64,000 nucleotides of DNA. Source: an uncultured Porticoccus sp. (lineage in GTDB: Bacteria > Pseudomonadota > Gammaproteobacteria > Pseudomonadales > Porticoccaceae). Below the pieces are notes generated by a model. That model searched no databases. It saw only the letters and a list, made by a program, of their open reading frames with translations, and was not told the DNA's origin. Both the position numbers and the translations under genes were made by a program. The DNA is taken from NCBI GenBank assembly GCA_947259505.1, contig CAMYLT010000004.1:1-64000 (forward strand), in the 5' to 3' direction. Shown here piece after piece: positions 8,468 through 16,645 of this stretch (the stretch's first letter is position 1; every line of letters begins with the position of its first letter).

Positions 8468-8676
8468 AAGACTACGCTCTTAACCGGGATATCTTTAGTC
8501 TAGTCAGTTTGTGCGGTGGTTGGAGTGCCGGTTCTATTCAGGTCGCTCTCACGAATATTTGCTTCCAACCCGATCACAGATTAGCTTTAGTCCTATGGGG
8601 TGATGGTGTTGTTCGGTTATCTAACCGGTGCGGTATGAAGTTCTCTACATAGATCGTCACGGGAAAAAAGCTCTAC

Positions 8677-8690
8677 GTTAGCGAGCTAAC
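8677..8690. promoter_or_regulatory. perfect 14-base palindrome upstream of the EthD-like gene
   Basis: GTTAGCGAGCTAAC is a perfect palindrome 22 bases before the EthD start and just upstream of its GAGGAG ribosome site. It sits between the divergent IDO-like and EthD-like genes, so it could be an operator. No regulator gene is next to it, and a palindrome this short can occur by chance. Confidence 0.3.
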
Positions 8691-8712
8691 TATTCCTCGA
8701 GGAGCACATAAA

Positions 8713-9024
8713 ATGATCAAAGTCAGCGTGATGTACCCAAACAGTTCCGAAGCCACCTTCGACATTGATTATTACTGTAATACCCATGTCCCCATGGTGG
8801 TTTCGCTACTCGGCGATGCGTTAAAAGGCGGTGCTGTAGACCATGGTCTGGCTGGCGGTGCACCTGGAGAGGCCCCTGCCTTTATTGCGATGGGACATCT
8901 CACCTTTGATTCCGTGGAATCATTCCAGCAGTCATTCGGGCCACACGCCGCAGAGATTCTCGGGGACTTGCCCAATTTCACCAATGTGCAGCCGCAAATC
9001 CAGATCAGCGAAATCAGGATTTAA
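8713..9024 (+). CDS. EthD-family protein (dimeric alpha/beta-barrel)
   Basis: A 103-residue single-domain protein. The N-terminal IKVSVMYPNS, then FDIDYYCNTHVPMV, is the typical opening of EthD-like ferredoxin-fold proteins, which form dimeric alpha+beta barrels. The family was named from ethyl tert-butyl ether degradation, but most members have no known reaction. A strong GAGGAG ribosome site precedes the ATG. A stable hairpin follows the gene at 9052-9092. Its neighbour across a shared upstream region is the IDO-like protein, which suggests, but does not show, a joint role in aromatic or indole metabolism. Confidence 0.82.
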   Translation: MIKVSVMYPNSSEATFDIDYYCNTHVPMVVSLLGDALKGGAVDHGLAGGAPGEAPAFIAMGHLTFDSVESFQQSFGPHAAEILGDLPNFTNVQPQIQISEIRI

Positions 9025-9051
9025 GTCTGGATCCCATCACTAACAACCCCG

Positions 9052-9092
9052 GGTTGCGAAAACCAGCTACTTCCCCGGCTGTTTTCGCAACC
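9052..9092 (+). terminator. stable hairpin after the EthD-like gene
   Basis: The arms GGTTGCGAAAAC (9052-9063) and GTTTTCGCAACC (9081-9092) pair perfectly over 12 bases, with three more pairs inside past a bulged C. There is no clear T-run after it, so it may stabilise the 3' end or act as a weak terminator. Confidence 0.5.
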
Positions 9093-9144
9093 ATCAATGT
9101 TTGAGTACACCGGCGCGGCCGTGTGTCGGCAAAAAGTACGGAGC

Positions 9145-9174
9145 TGATCCGTATCATGCGCTAAGCGCTATAAT
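9145..9174 (+). promoter_or_regulatory. sigma-70-type promoter for the 9209 gene
   Basis: A perfect -10 box TATAAT lies at 9169-9174, about 35 bases before the ATG at 9209. The -35 region near 9145-9150 (TGATCC) is a poor match. The imperfect palindrome GCGCTAAGCGC lies in the spacer. Only the -10 box is convincing. Confidence 0.4.
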
Positions 9175-9208
9175 GCCCCCTTGATGAATGAATTGAGTAC
9201 TCGTCTTC

Positions 9209-9478
9209 ATGAACAGTTGGTATGCCATTGATTTGGGTGACGCTCTGTTAGCGGGTCCGGATTTTGATGACCTGAAAATTCAGTTAACCGAGATTTATGA
9301 ACAGGCGGGCAAGCCCACAGAAATGGTGGCTTATTTCCGACACGAGACTACCGCCAGCCTGTTCTGTAGTGTATCTGTCTATCTCAGCCCCAGCTTCGCC
9401 TCACATGCGGAACGACTCTGTGCCACCCCCTGCCCACCACCCCAACAATCCGGCTTGAGTTTATTGGTTGGCGCCTGA
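9209..9478 (+). CDS. small conserved hypothetical protein
   Basis: An 89-residue soluble protein beginning MNSWYAIDLGDALLAG. It has no signal peptide or membrane segment. The middle (AGKPTEMVAYFRHE, then a hydrophobic strand SLFCSVSVYLSP) suggests a small alpha/beta fold. The C-terminus has CATPCPPPQQSGLSLLVG, with a CxxxC pair. It follows a perfect TATAAT box, so it is probably a real single gene. I have the impression of short proteins with this opening in Pseudomonas relatives but cannot name a family. The function is unknown. Confidence 0.6.
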   Translation: MNSWYAIDLGDALLAGPDFDDLKIQLTEIYEQAGKPTEMVAYFRHETTASLFCSVSVYLSPSFASHAERLCATPCPPPQQSGLSLLVGA

Positions 9479-9677
9479 AAACACCGGACAGGACTCTGAC
9501 ATCACAGCGTAGGCAAAGCCGGGAGACTTCCAGACTACACAGCACCGTCAAACGCCAGGCTAGCACTCAGCCACTGTTACGATAAACTGCAATTGGTCAT
9601 CGTGACCTACAGCACTCAATCTATTACTGCCTGCCTCAATCAGCTGTAAACGCACCAGGACATATTCCCAAATATCG

Positions 9678-9923
9678 ATGAAAAAGACACAACCCAATAA
9701 TCCGTTGCATGGCGTCACCCTGGAACAGGTCGTCACAAAGCTGGTCGACCACTATGGCTGGGAGGGCCTGGCCGAACGAATCAATATCAATTGCTTTAAA
9801 AGCGACCCGTCCATCAAGTCATCCCTGAAGTTTTTGCGCAAAACCCAATGGGCGAGAGACAAAGTCGAGAGCCTGTATGTCTCGACCTTTGACAAGCCAT
9901 CCCCCTGGGGAAGTGCCAAATAA
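9678..9923 (+). CDS. VF530 family DNA-binding protein (DUF2132)
   Basis: An 81-residue protein that matches the VF530 family over its length. Diagnostic text is [20 protein letters not shown] followed by [12 protein letters not shown], then [17 protein letters not shown]. The family is a small helical domain known from structural work on the Vibrio fischeri protein and proposed to bind DNA; its cellular role is not established. It ends four bases before the TfoX-like gene, so the two are probably one transcription unit. Confidence 0.88.
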   Translation: MKKTQPNNPLHGVTLEQVVTKLVDHYGWEGLAERININCFKSDPSIKSSLKFLRKTQWARDKVESLYVSTFDKPSPWGSAK

Positions 9924-9927
9924 CCGT

Positions 9928-10296
9928 ATGTCATCGTCACGGGCCGAACAAGCATATGTCACCTATGTGGTCGACCTGTTGCAAGTGATAGGCCCAGTGA
10001 GGGCCAAACGGATGTTCGGTGGCTATGGCCTCTTTCTTAACGGGCTCATGTTTGCACTGATCAAGGATGGCGCGCTTTACCTGAAAGCCGATACCGAGAC
10101 ACAGGGGCATTTCCTACAGCGGGGCCTGGATGCGTTTACCTACATCAGGCAGAACAAACCGTGCCAGCTATGCTATTACCAGGCGCCGGAAGAGACCCTT
10201 GATGATCCCGATGAGATGTTCAGCTGGGCAACTAAGGCCTATGCTTGTGCAGTAGAGGCAGCGTCGACATGTCCCAAATCCGCAAAGCCGCCCTAG
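9928..10296 (+). CDS. TfoX N-terminal domain protein
   Basis: A 122-residue protein consisting of a TfoX-N domain. It shows RAKRMFGGYGLFLNGLMFALI, written here as two parts: RAKRMFGGYGLF and NGLMFALI, then GALYLKAD and TRQN-like IRQNKPCQLCYYQAPEE. Full-length TfoX/Sxy controls competence with an additional C-terminal helix-hairpin domain. This protein has only the N-terminal domain, as in many single-domain relatives of unknown role. The start at 9928 lies just after the VF530 stop; a longer reading from 9877 would overlap that gene by 47 bases and is less likely. Confidence 0.83.
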   Translation: MSSSRAEQAYVTYVVDLLQVIGPVRAKRMFGGYGLFLNGLMFALIKDGALYLKADTETQGHFLQRGLDAFTYIRQNKPCQLCYYQAPEETLDDPDEMFSWATKAYACAVEAASTCPKSAKPP

Positions 10297-10386
10297 GCTG
10301 AGCGCCCTGCCGAACATGGAGCGAGCCTGCTGATATCCGCTGCCCTCGCACCGCCACATCGTCGACTTTCAACGTAGAGAACGAAT

Positions 10387-11043
10387 ATGCGCATTTGGCA
10401 TCCAGTCCCCTATCGCGAACAATCCGCCGCAGAAGAAATGGCCAACAGCATCAGCCATGGCCTCGGCCTGCTTGCGGCTCTCGCCGGCACCCCACTGCTG
10501 ATTCGCCAGGCCCTGCAACAGCAAAGTATTCCCTTTCTGGTTGGCAGCGGTGTTTTTGCCGCGACCATCATTTTTCTCTACCTGACCTCCACCATCTATC
10601 ACGCCCTGCCGATTGGCCGGGCCAAGCATATTTTTCGACTGATTGAGCATTCGGCGATTTTCTTCCTGATCGCCGGCACCTACACGCCATTCACTCTGGG
10701 GATTCTCGACGGGGTCTGGGGCTGGTCACTTTTCGGGATTATATGGGGATTGGCCATCGTCGGCGTGGCACTGAAACTACACTACCAGGCGTCCCGGCCC
10801 ATGCTCTTTACCGGCCTGTATTTGCTGATGGGCTGGGTGATCCTGATCGCAATCGATCCGCTGCTAAACCGGGTTCCGCAGCAGGGATTGCTGCTGCTAT
10901 TGGCGGGCGGCCTGTCTTACACAGCAGGAGTCGCCTTTTTTATTCTCGACTCGCGACTGAAGTATTCGCATTTAATCTGGCATCTCTGTGTGATCGCCGG
11001 AACCGCCTTTCACTACTTCACGGTGCTCTGGTATGCCGCCTAA
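10387..11043 (+). CDS. hemolysin III family membrane protein (PAQR/YqfA type)
   Basis: A 218-residue protein with about seven hydrophobic segments. The family motifs are present: ANSISHGLGLLAA near residue 20, STIYHALP near 75, EHSAIFFLIAGTYTPF near 95 and WHLCVIAGTAFHYF near 200. The conserved Ser/His/Asp residues make up the putative zinc site of PAQR-superfamily proteins. Bacterial members act in the inner membrane; despite the name, a haemolytic role is not established, and links to lipid homeostasis have been proposed. It stands alone on the plus strand. Confidence 0.88.
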   Translation: MRIWHPVPYREQSAAEEMANSISHGLGLLAALAGTPLLIRQALQQQSIPFLVGSGVFAATIIFLYLTSTIYHALPIGRAKHIFRLIEHSAIFFLIAGTYTPFTLGILDGVWGWSLFGIIWGLAIVGVALKLHYQASRPMLFTGLYLLMGWVILIAIDPLLNRVPQQGLLLLLAGGLSYTAGVAFFILDSRLKYSHLIWHLCVIAGTAFHYFTVLWYAA

Positions 11044-11173
11044 CCCGGCAACCGCTACTGTCGGGGTATCATTTTCATAAAAACCAACGAACGCTCATGT
11101 AGCACACTAACCCGCTAGCCATGCACTAATTACATACGATACGACGGCTTGAAATTACATGATCGTTTTCGTG

Positions 11174-11204
11174 TTGACATTACCCATAGGCTCAAGGCTA
11201 TATG
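11174..11204 (+). promoter_or_regulatory. candidate promoter upstream of the 11339 gene
   Basis: A perfect TTGACA (11174-11179) is followed 19 bases later by TATATG (11199-11204). The spacing is longer than ideal. If used, the transcript would carry a leader of about 130 bases before the ATG at 11339. The rest of the 295-base gap after the hemolysin III gene shows nothing else I can name. Confidence 0.3.
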
Positions 11205-11338
11205 GACACATAACAAACAGCACGAAGCGGATAGCTGCGTTTTGCCGGAAACGGGTAAGCGTCTGGTGACTGACCGACTTTCAGACAAAAAAAGCCCGCT
11301 ATCTGCAACACACCACCACAACAATAAGAGGTTCCACT

Positions 11339-11578
11339 ATGCCCTTTTCACCCGAACATCTCGCAGAACTGAATTTATTGTCATTGTTTAAGTCACCCTC
11401 TTTGCAGGAAGGCATCAAGGTTCATAGCCAAGAAGCATCTCCTGAAGTGGTATCAGCAGCAGAACGCCTGTATCAAAAAGGGTTGATTACGCAAAAGGAT
11501 GGGGGATACCTGACAGACCTAGGGTTTGAGACCGTAGAGCACACACAGAAACTACTCGGCATTTTGACTTCCGACTAA
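11339..11578 (+). CDS. TIGR02647 family conserved hypothetical protein
   Basis: A 79-residue soluble protein. The opening MPFSPEHLAELNLLSLF, the middle QEGIKVHSQEASPEVVSAA and the block KGLITQKDGGYLTDLG match the small family TIGR02647, found in Pseudomonas and relatives. The pattern of a short helix bundle followed by a GGYLT wing looks like a winged-helix domain, but DNA binding has not been shown to my knowledge. An AAGAGG ribosome site precedes the ATG. It is transcribed alone and faces the gene ending at 11765. Confidence 0.82.
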   Translation: MPFSPEHLAELNLLSLFKSPSLQEGIKVHSQEASPEVVSAAERLYQKGLITQKDGGYLTDLGFETVEHTQKLLGILTSD

Positions 11579-11764
11579 TTATTCTCACCTCCAGCCCAAG
11601 TGGCGGCTGTGCTCTCAACCAAATACACGGCGAACCTCTGGGCTACTCCACCAAGCGTTGAGACACAACGTCTAAACGCTGCTCATCTTTGAAAGTGCTT
11701 GAATGGAGCAGACCCACGCATGTCACCGACAAACACTTGGCGGGTTGACGCCAGGGAATGCTGG

Positions 11765-12061
11765 TTAATGCCCCGAATATTTGATCGCCAACTGAGAGGC
11801 GGTAAAGCAAATGGTAAAAAAGATGATCATGGAAATAAAGCCGGCGGCGATGATCGACTTCGGGTTGGTTTCCAGTAGGTCTGTCGCCCTTTTCAGGCCC
11901 TTGCCGCGCTGCAATTGAAACACCAGGCAGAACGCCTGGGCGATCATCTCCAGGAATCCCAGGTTTTTCCTGTTGGTCTCTTCCGGAACGGTTTTGAACA
12001 CCGGATGAGCGTCGTAGTCGAGCGTTTGCTGCTGGGCTTTTTGCTCCTCTTTGGTCGTCAT
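11765..12061 (-). CDS. small hypothetical membrane protein (possibly DUF2970-like)
   Basis: A 98-residue protein with a charged N-terminus (1-40), an amphipathic block GFLEMIAQAFCLVFQLQRGK (35-54), and one strong membrane segment near the C-terminus (about 71-90, IIAAGFISMIIFFTICF). This layout resembles DUF2970 proteins, which have an N-terminal soluble part and a C-terminal membrane helix, but the match is weak by eye. It is divergent from the MocR-type regulator at 12183 across 121 bases containing an inverted repeat, so it may be the regulator's target. The function is unknown. Confidence 0.6.
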   Translation of the reverse strand: MTTKEEQKAQQQTLDYDAHPVFKTVPEETNRKNLGFLEMIAQAFCLVFQLQRGKGLKRATDLLETNPKSIIAAGFISMIIFFTICFTASQLAIKYSGH

Positions 12062-12100
12062 CTTCCATCCTCCTCAAGAACGGTTTCAGGGTGCACTCTA

Positions 12101-12153
12101 GTATCTGGCAACCAAAGTGTACAGATACAGAAAAATTAAAAATTAGGGTACAG
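12101..12153. promoter_or_regulatory. candidate MocR operator between divergent genes
   Basis: The perfect inverted repeat GTATCTG (12101-12107) and CAGATAC (12122-12128) is separated by 14 bases. A direct repeat GTACAG occurs at 12119-12124 and 12148-12153. The elements lie 30-80 bases before the MocR-type gene and just before the divergent membrane-protein gene. MocR regulators commonly bind paired direct or inverted repeats in divergent regions, so autoregulation is plausible. Confidence 0.4.
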
Positions 12154-12182
12154 TTAGGTTTCCCCCTGCACAGCCCGCGAGC

Positions 12183-13598
12183 ATGAGCACCTACCAATAC
12201 CAAAAACTGGTCACACAGTTTGCCCACGACATCGCCCAGGGCAGCCTCCGGCCCGGTGACAGGATGCCGTCCATCCGCAAGCTGGCGACAGCCTGTCAGG
12301 TGTCCAAAACCACGGTGATCACCGCTTACAACCGGCTCGAGGCCATGGAGCTGATCGAGTCCCGACCCAAATCCGGTTTTTTTGTTCGCGCCCAGCAGCG
12401 TCACCGCCAACAGCCGCTACAGGCCCCGCAGCAAAGTCGGCCCAACGTAAAACCTTTTAGTGTTTCCAGCGGCCAGGTGATCGTGGACATCATGGAAAAA
12501 GCCGCATCCTTCGACCTGCTGCCGGAAATTGACCAGCAGGATGGCAATACGGAACTGCGACAATGTCTCTCCCGGGCGCAACGTCGGCAGGGTCTGACTG
12601 AACAGCACTACTACGATGAACCCCTTGGACACCTTTCTCTGCGGAAACAGCTCGCCCAGCGTATCCATCACGGTCAACGGGAGATTGACGCCGACGAGGT
12701 GGTAATCACCCATGGCTGCCAACACGCCCTGTTGCTGGCACTGATGGCAGTCGCAAAGCCGGGGGATATTGTCGCCATGGAATCGCCAGGCTTTTACGGT
12801 GCTATCCAGTTACTGGAAACACTGAACATTCAGGTTATTGAGCTGCCCAGCTCTCCCACCACCGGCATTGATGTCGAAGCATTTGCGCAGGCTATCAGCC
12901 AATGGGACATTGTGGCACTGATTGTCTCCACCAATTACGCCACCCCCACGGGTGCCTGCATGCCGGATGCTGCCAAGAAAGCATTGCTGGACATCTGTAT
13001 CACCCATCAGGTGACCATCATTGAGGACGATGTCTACGGTGATCTCTATTTCGGGCCAAGCAAACCCCGCACCCTTTATTCTTTTGACACGACGGGCACC
13101 GTCATTTTGTGCTCATCCTTTTCAAAATCCCTCTCCCGGGATCTGCGCATAGGCTGGATGCTGCCGGGCAAATACATCCAGAAAACCAAGCAACTCAAGG
13201 TTGTCACCGCCATCGCTATTGGCACCACCATACAGAAGGGTGTGGCGCTCTACCTGGCACAGGGCAGTTACGAACGCTACCTGAAGAAAAGACGGCGCGA
13301 ACTGGAGAGTCAGCTGATACAGTGGCAGAACGCCATCAAACAACATTTCCCATCGATACAGTCCTGCAGCAGTCCACAAGGCGGACTGGCGCTCTGGGCA
13401 GAACTGCCCGCCGGTATTGATACCATCAAATTGTATCCGCAGGCCCAGCAGCAGGGTATTACCATCACCCCGGGACCCTTGTTCAGCGCACAAAAGCGCT
13501 ACCGGAATTACCTGCGCCTCAGTTTTGCCGAACCGTTAACCGCAAAACGCGAAGATGCACTGAAATGCCTGGAGCATCTGGTTCAAGAGGGTCTATAG
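12183..13598 (+). CDS. MocR-type transcriptional regulator (GntR HTH + aminotransferase fold)
   Basis: A 471-residue fusion regulator. Residues 1-70 form a GntR winged helix (PGDRMPSIRKLA, then SKTTVITAYNRLE). Residues about 100-470 form a type I aminotransferase domain with NYATPTGAC (251-259), EDDVYGDLYF (281-290) and the PLP lysine Lys315 in SSFSKSLS. MocR proteins use bound PLP or an amino-acid adduct to sense metabolites and control adjacent genes, often PLP or amino-acid transport genes. Here the divergent partner is a small membrane protein. Its ligand cannot be read from sequence. Confidence 0.9.
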   Translation: MSTYQYQKLVTQFAHDIAQGSLRPGDRMPSIRKLATACQVSKTTVITAYNRLEAMELIESRPKSGFFVRAQQRHRQQPLQAPQQSRPNVKPFSVSSGQVIVDIMEKAASFDLLPEIDQQDGNTELRQCLSRAQRRQGLTEQHYYDEPLGHLSLRKQLAQRIHHGQREIDADEVVITHGCQHALLLALMAVAKPGDIVAMESPGFYGAIQLLETLNIQVIELPSSPTTGIDVEAFAQAISQWDIVALIVSTNYATPTGACMPDAAKKALLDICITHQVTIIEDDVYGDLYFGPSKPRTLYSFDTTGTVILCSSFSKSLSRDLRIGWMLPGKYIQKTKQLKVVTAIAIGTTIQKGVALYLAQGSYERYLKKRRRELESQLIQWQNAIKQHFPSIQSCSSPQGGLALWAELPAGIDTIKLYPQAQQQGITITPGPLFSAQKRYRNYLRLSFAEPLTAKREDALKCLEHLVQEGL

Positions 13599-13631
13599 CA
13601 GCAACCAGCCAGACGCTGCAAACCAGATCAC

Positions 13632-14222
13632 TCACATCCCACTCTGTATGGAGGTGCCCACGGAGTCCTGAATCGGACCGAGTGGATTTTTGCGCGTCTC
13701 CAACTCATCAATGATGGGCATGCCACTCCAGATTTTATAGACGACAATGTCGTGATCAATGACCACCAACGCATTAAAGTTCCAGCCGGTGCGAATGCGT
13801 TCGCGTTTAAACTTCAATAAATCCAGCACCACATTGCCAACCCGTTTACTGGAACTGACGCTGGGGGTCGCCTCATAGGCCAGGCAGAGCTCACGAGATT
13901 TGATACAGGAGTGGACACTGGGTGGCAGATCTTCCGGCTTGACAGAGTCGTTGGGGCTGAACACCTGAATGACATCGAGATAGGAAAGAATTTTCACATT
14001 GGGTGCACTATAGGGATCAAATCCCAGTGCCCGCAGATCTTCAGTGGTCGTCTCGAACAACACGATACTGTCGTACGCAGACTTGGCCTCCTCAAATGTT
14101 TGCCATTGGGATTGGGTTTTGGCTTCGCCTTTTGGCAAGGAGCTGCCACAACCATTAAGTAGCAATAGAGGCAAACAAATCAGACCAAGGCTGATACGAC
14201 GGAAAAACTCACGTTTTTTCAT
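13632..14222 (-). CDS. hypothetical lipoprotein
   Basis: A 196-residue protein with a lipoprotein signal: a basic N-terminus, hydrophobic LICLPLLLLNG and lipobox LNGC at about residue 25. The mature part is soluble. It contains FEEAKSAYDSIVLFETT followed by LRALGFDP, which looks like a domain that measures a helical start, and NFNALVVIDHDIVVYKIWSG near the C-terminus, which gives beta strands. I recognise the general form of conserved gammaproteobacterial lipoproteins but not a named family. It ends 33 bases from the MocR gene stop, in convergent orientation. Confidence 0.68.
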   Translation of the reverse strand: MKKREFFRRISLGLICLPLLLLNGCGSSLPKGEAKTQSQWQTFEEAKSAYDSIVLFETTTEDLRALGFDPYSAPNVKILSYLDVIQVFSPNDSVKPEDLPPSVHSCIKSRELCLAYEATPSVSSSKRVGNVVLDLLKFKRERIRTGWNFNALVVIDHDIVVYKIWSGMPIIDELETRKNPLGPIQDSVGTSIQSGM

Positions 14223-15173
14223 GAACTTCCAACCATTCTTATGATTTTTATAATTACATCAAAGCAAAGAGCCCGTCCAGCACGAACTGCTCAAAACCCC
14301 ACTTTTTTCTCATTGTGCAGCGGAGGTTTCAGAAGCGGTCCCCCGACAATAATCAAATAGGGCGTGCAGAACCGCATCCGCACCTCTATAACCATAATAT
14401 ATGGTTGCCTCTCAAGAAGGGTCCGCCCATGAACATCCAAGACTACACCCAAAACTCACCAGTAGAAATCACCGCCATCCCGATCTACCGAGGGAAGAAG
14501 GTTACGTGTACCTGAAACCCTGAGCGCGGGATCAAAGAAAATAACTGGGGACGGGAAGGCAGCGCAGCACAATCGTTGAAGTGCCGTTTATGGACTGCTA
14601 CTGGCCACTCTGTGCCAGGATGTCGTAAGCACCTTATGGCCGGAATCCGATCAGAAAATAATTTGACTTGGCCATCTGCGTGAAAGCAAAAAACCGCCAA
14701 CCAATCGAACAGCCATGTCCAACCTAAACATGCCGCCAAACCACCCAACCATATTGATATGGAACGGACAGCAGATCATGGCTATACCCCCAAATGGTGA
14801 CTCCGGCAACACTCATCCCATTTTATTAACATGTTATTATCATATAGAAATATATAATTATCTTTAAATTGTATTTTTTACGCTTTTTATTTCATAAAAA
14901 ATTATTTTCTATGAGGTTTTTACCACCAAAGAATATCTAGTACGAGAATTGACAAAAACAACTGACACCAGATTCATTTAAATTCACCGAAACACCAATA
15001 TTTCTCACCATAAAACATACAGATAGAACGATATTAGAGACGAAATAAGGGTGGTTTTTAACACCCCAAAAAAAGCACAAAATTCCAATAAAAACAGATC
15101 GGTTACACATCAATACAGAAGATAAAATATGACAAACATGTTGAATTTGGTCAAAAAAACACCCCGATCAACA
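14223..15173. other. gene-poor, AT-rich intergenic stretch
   Basis: About 950 bases without a convincing gene. The part from 14820 to 15180 is markedly AT-rich with poly-A/T runs, unlike its surroundings. The short ORF 14430-14515 (28 residues, with AAGAAGGG upstream) could be translated, but I see no similarity. The part 14485-14748 is open on the minus strand without a gene-like protein. It could be a decayed gene or acquired DNA. I see no repeat, tRNA or transposase remnant in it. Confidence 0.4.
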
Positions 15174-15201
15174 TTGAATTAATTATTACCTCGACTAGAT
15201 A
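15174..15201 (+). promoter_or_regulatory. sigma-70-type promoter for yegP
   Basis: TTGAAT (15174-15179) and TAGATA (15196-15201) with a 16-base spacer, at the end of the AT-rich tract. Use would give a leader of about 215 bases before the yegP start. Confidence 0.4.
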
Positions 15202-15204
15202 CTC

Positions 15205-15424
15205 TGACACCTAACTCTGGCTGGTCAGGCTGTTTATGTTTTCTCTGGCTACAAGCTGTGAAAAGGGTTGCTTTCGCAACACTGAGACCAAGCGTGCTGA
15301 GACATGCTGGCGCTCACACAGTTGGCTCGGGGTAACTAACAGCCCGCTGTGCGGACGTTAGCCATAAAAATTATGATTTGATGCCTCAGGCATCGCCATA
15401 TTTGAAAAACAAGAGGAGATGGGT
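15205..15424 (+). other. structured 5' leader of yegP
   Basis: The leader has several local hairpins. GTTGC/GCAAC (15267-15271 with 15276-15280) has a four-base loop. CTAAC/GTTAG (15336-15340 with 15357-15361) encloses CCGC/GCGG. GATGCC/GGCATC (15380-15385 with 15389-15394) lies just before the ribosome site AAGAGGAG. It does not match a riboswitch class I know. It could be a regulatory leader or a small RNA gene between the promoter and yegP. Confidence 0.35.
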
Positions 15425-15754
15425 ATGGCTAGTTGTTTTGAACTAAACAAAAGTGACGATGGGAAGTTTCGCTTTTCACTGAAAGCGGAGAATGGCGAAA
15501 CGCTTTTGGTAAGCAAACCTTATTTTTCCAAAGGGTCTGCCATGAGCGATATCACCACCATTCGCAATAACTGTGGATATGAAGACTTCTACGAACGTGT
15601 AGAGGCGAACGGAGAACATTTCTTTAATCTCCAAACCGCCAAACATGACATTCTTGGCACAAGCCAGAAGTACTCCAACGCACAACTTCTGGAAAATGCC
15701 ATCACACAGGCGAAATCACAGGGCACCACCAAAGAGGTTAAAGCAAGCGCCTAA
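15425..15754 (+). CDS. yegP: YegP family protein (DUF1508, two repeats)
   Basis: A 109-residue protein built from two copies of the DUF1508 motif. The first is FELNKSDDGKFRFSLKAENGETLL (given as FELNKSDDGKFRF and LKAENGETLL). The second is YERVEANGEHFFNLQTAKHD, with the matching SQKYS block. This two-repeat form is the usual YegP/UPF0339 length. The start at 15425 is preferred over 15419 because AAGAGGAG would be too close to the earlier ATG. The role is unknown; members are small cytoplasmic proteins. A clear terminator follows, so it is a single-gene unit with a long leader. Confidence 0.88.
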   Translation: MASCFELNKSDDGKFRFSLKAENGETLLVSKPYFSKGSAMSDITTIRNNCGYEDFYERVEANGEHFFNLQTAKHDILGTSQKYSNAQLLENAITQAKSQGTTKEVKASA

Positions 15755-15770
15755 TAACTTCTGAGATATC

Positions 15771-15804
15771 CCTTGACCTGGATCTTCCGGGTCAAGGATC
15801 TTTT
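15771..15804 (+). terminator. rho-independent terminator of yegP
   Basis: CCTTGACC (15771-15778) pairs with GGTCAAGG (15790-15797), followed by a short T-rich tail (atcttttcc). It is placed 17 bases after the yegP stop. Confidence 0.8.
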
Positions 15805-15928
15805 CCTACGCTTAACCTGCAATACTCAATGTGGGTGATATCTTTTCGTCAGATCTGCCCAACGCTGCATCCCGGTAAGTCCACGGTCAAGATGCTGAGA
15901 TTGTCATTTTCCTTACAGTTTGTGCCAC

Positions 15929-16645
15929 TCAGTGTTTGGACACACCAATGGCTGACAAATCAGGTCGGGAGAGGACCTCACGAATGGCTTGCTCCTCCCT
16001 GCCAAGGTGTTTGAACAGCCCGTCCACCGCTTTACCCGCCACATAGGCGCCTAATTCATCGCTTGCCACCAAGCCAGCAAGCTCTTCACCTTGCCCCTTG
16101 AGCGTCTCGACCTCTTTCTCCAGTTCGATAAGGTCGCGGTAAGCAGCCACCGCACCACTTTCTTCCAGCTTTCTATCCACCTCCGGCAATACGGCGGCCA
16201 GCACTGCGCCCTCCGCACGACTGCGCAGGTAATCTGTCGCTGCCGCACCATCGCCTTCCAACAAAATCGCCATCTCCCGCGAATCTAATCCAGCCACCAG
16301 CTCCTGCAACACTGGACCCGCACCGGGAATTGCCTGTTCAGCCGCCCGGTTCATGAGAATCTCCAGCGCCGCGGCCTCCGGATTGGCCTGCAGGTCTCGC
16401 GCCACGCCGATCACCAGGCCCAGCGGGGGTGGCAACAATATTCGTATCAGCGGGTCATCCAGGTAGCCCCCCTCAGCCCCCAGCGCCGTGACAACGGTGC
16501 CGATTCCCCGCCCCAGCTGGCGACCGAATTCTGCCGCAACACTCTGCTGCAGTTTGTCCCGGGCAAGCTGCTGCCAACCATTGACCGAGGGGGCACAGGC
16601 CGACAGCAACAGGCTGGCGGCAAGAATCCACAGGTGACGTCGCAT
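15929..16645 (-). CDS. DUF4197 domain lipoprotein
   Basis: A 238-residue lipoprotein. The start at 16645 gives the signal MRRHLWILAASLLLSAC with lipobox LSAC (Cys17); the longer reading from 16717 adds residues before it. The mature part fits DUF4197: GGYLDDPLIRILLPPPL, then ALEILMNRAAEQAIPGAGPV and ILLEGDGAAATDYLRSR. DUF4197 proteins are helical periplasmic or outer-membrane-associated proteins of unknown function. The gene is divergent from the small membrane protein at 16862. Confidence 0.83.
   Translation of the reverse strand: MRRHLWILAASLLLSACAPSVNGWQQLARDKLQQSVAAEFGRQLGRGIGTVVTALGAEGGYLDDPLIRILLPPPLGLVIGVARDLQANPEAAALEILMNRAAEQAIPGAGPVLQELVAGLDSREMAILLEGDGAAATDYLRSRAEGAVLAAVLPEVDRKLEESGAVAAYRDLIELEKEVETLKGQGEELAGLVASDELGAYVAGKAVDGLFKHLGREEQAIREVLSRPDLSAIGVSKH

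Noticed and set aside
14315-14515. A 66-residue plus-strand frame, or a 28-residue frame from 14430
   Set aside because: No recognisable sequence and no clear conservation signal; only AAGAAGGG upstream of the shorter one supports it. Left as part of the gene-poor stretch.
15205-15424. Possible known riboswitch (for example a cyclic di-GMP or SAM type) before yegP
   Set aside because: I could not match the core motifs of any riboswitch class; only local hairpins are visible.
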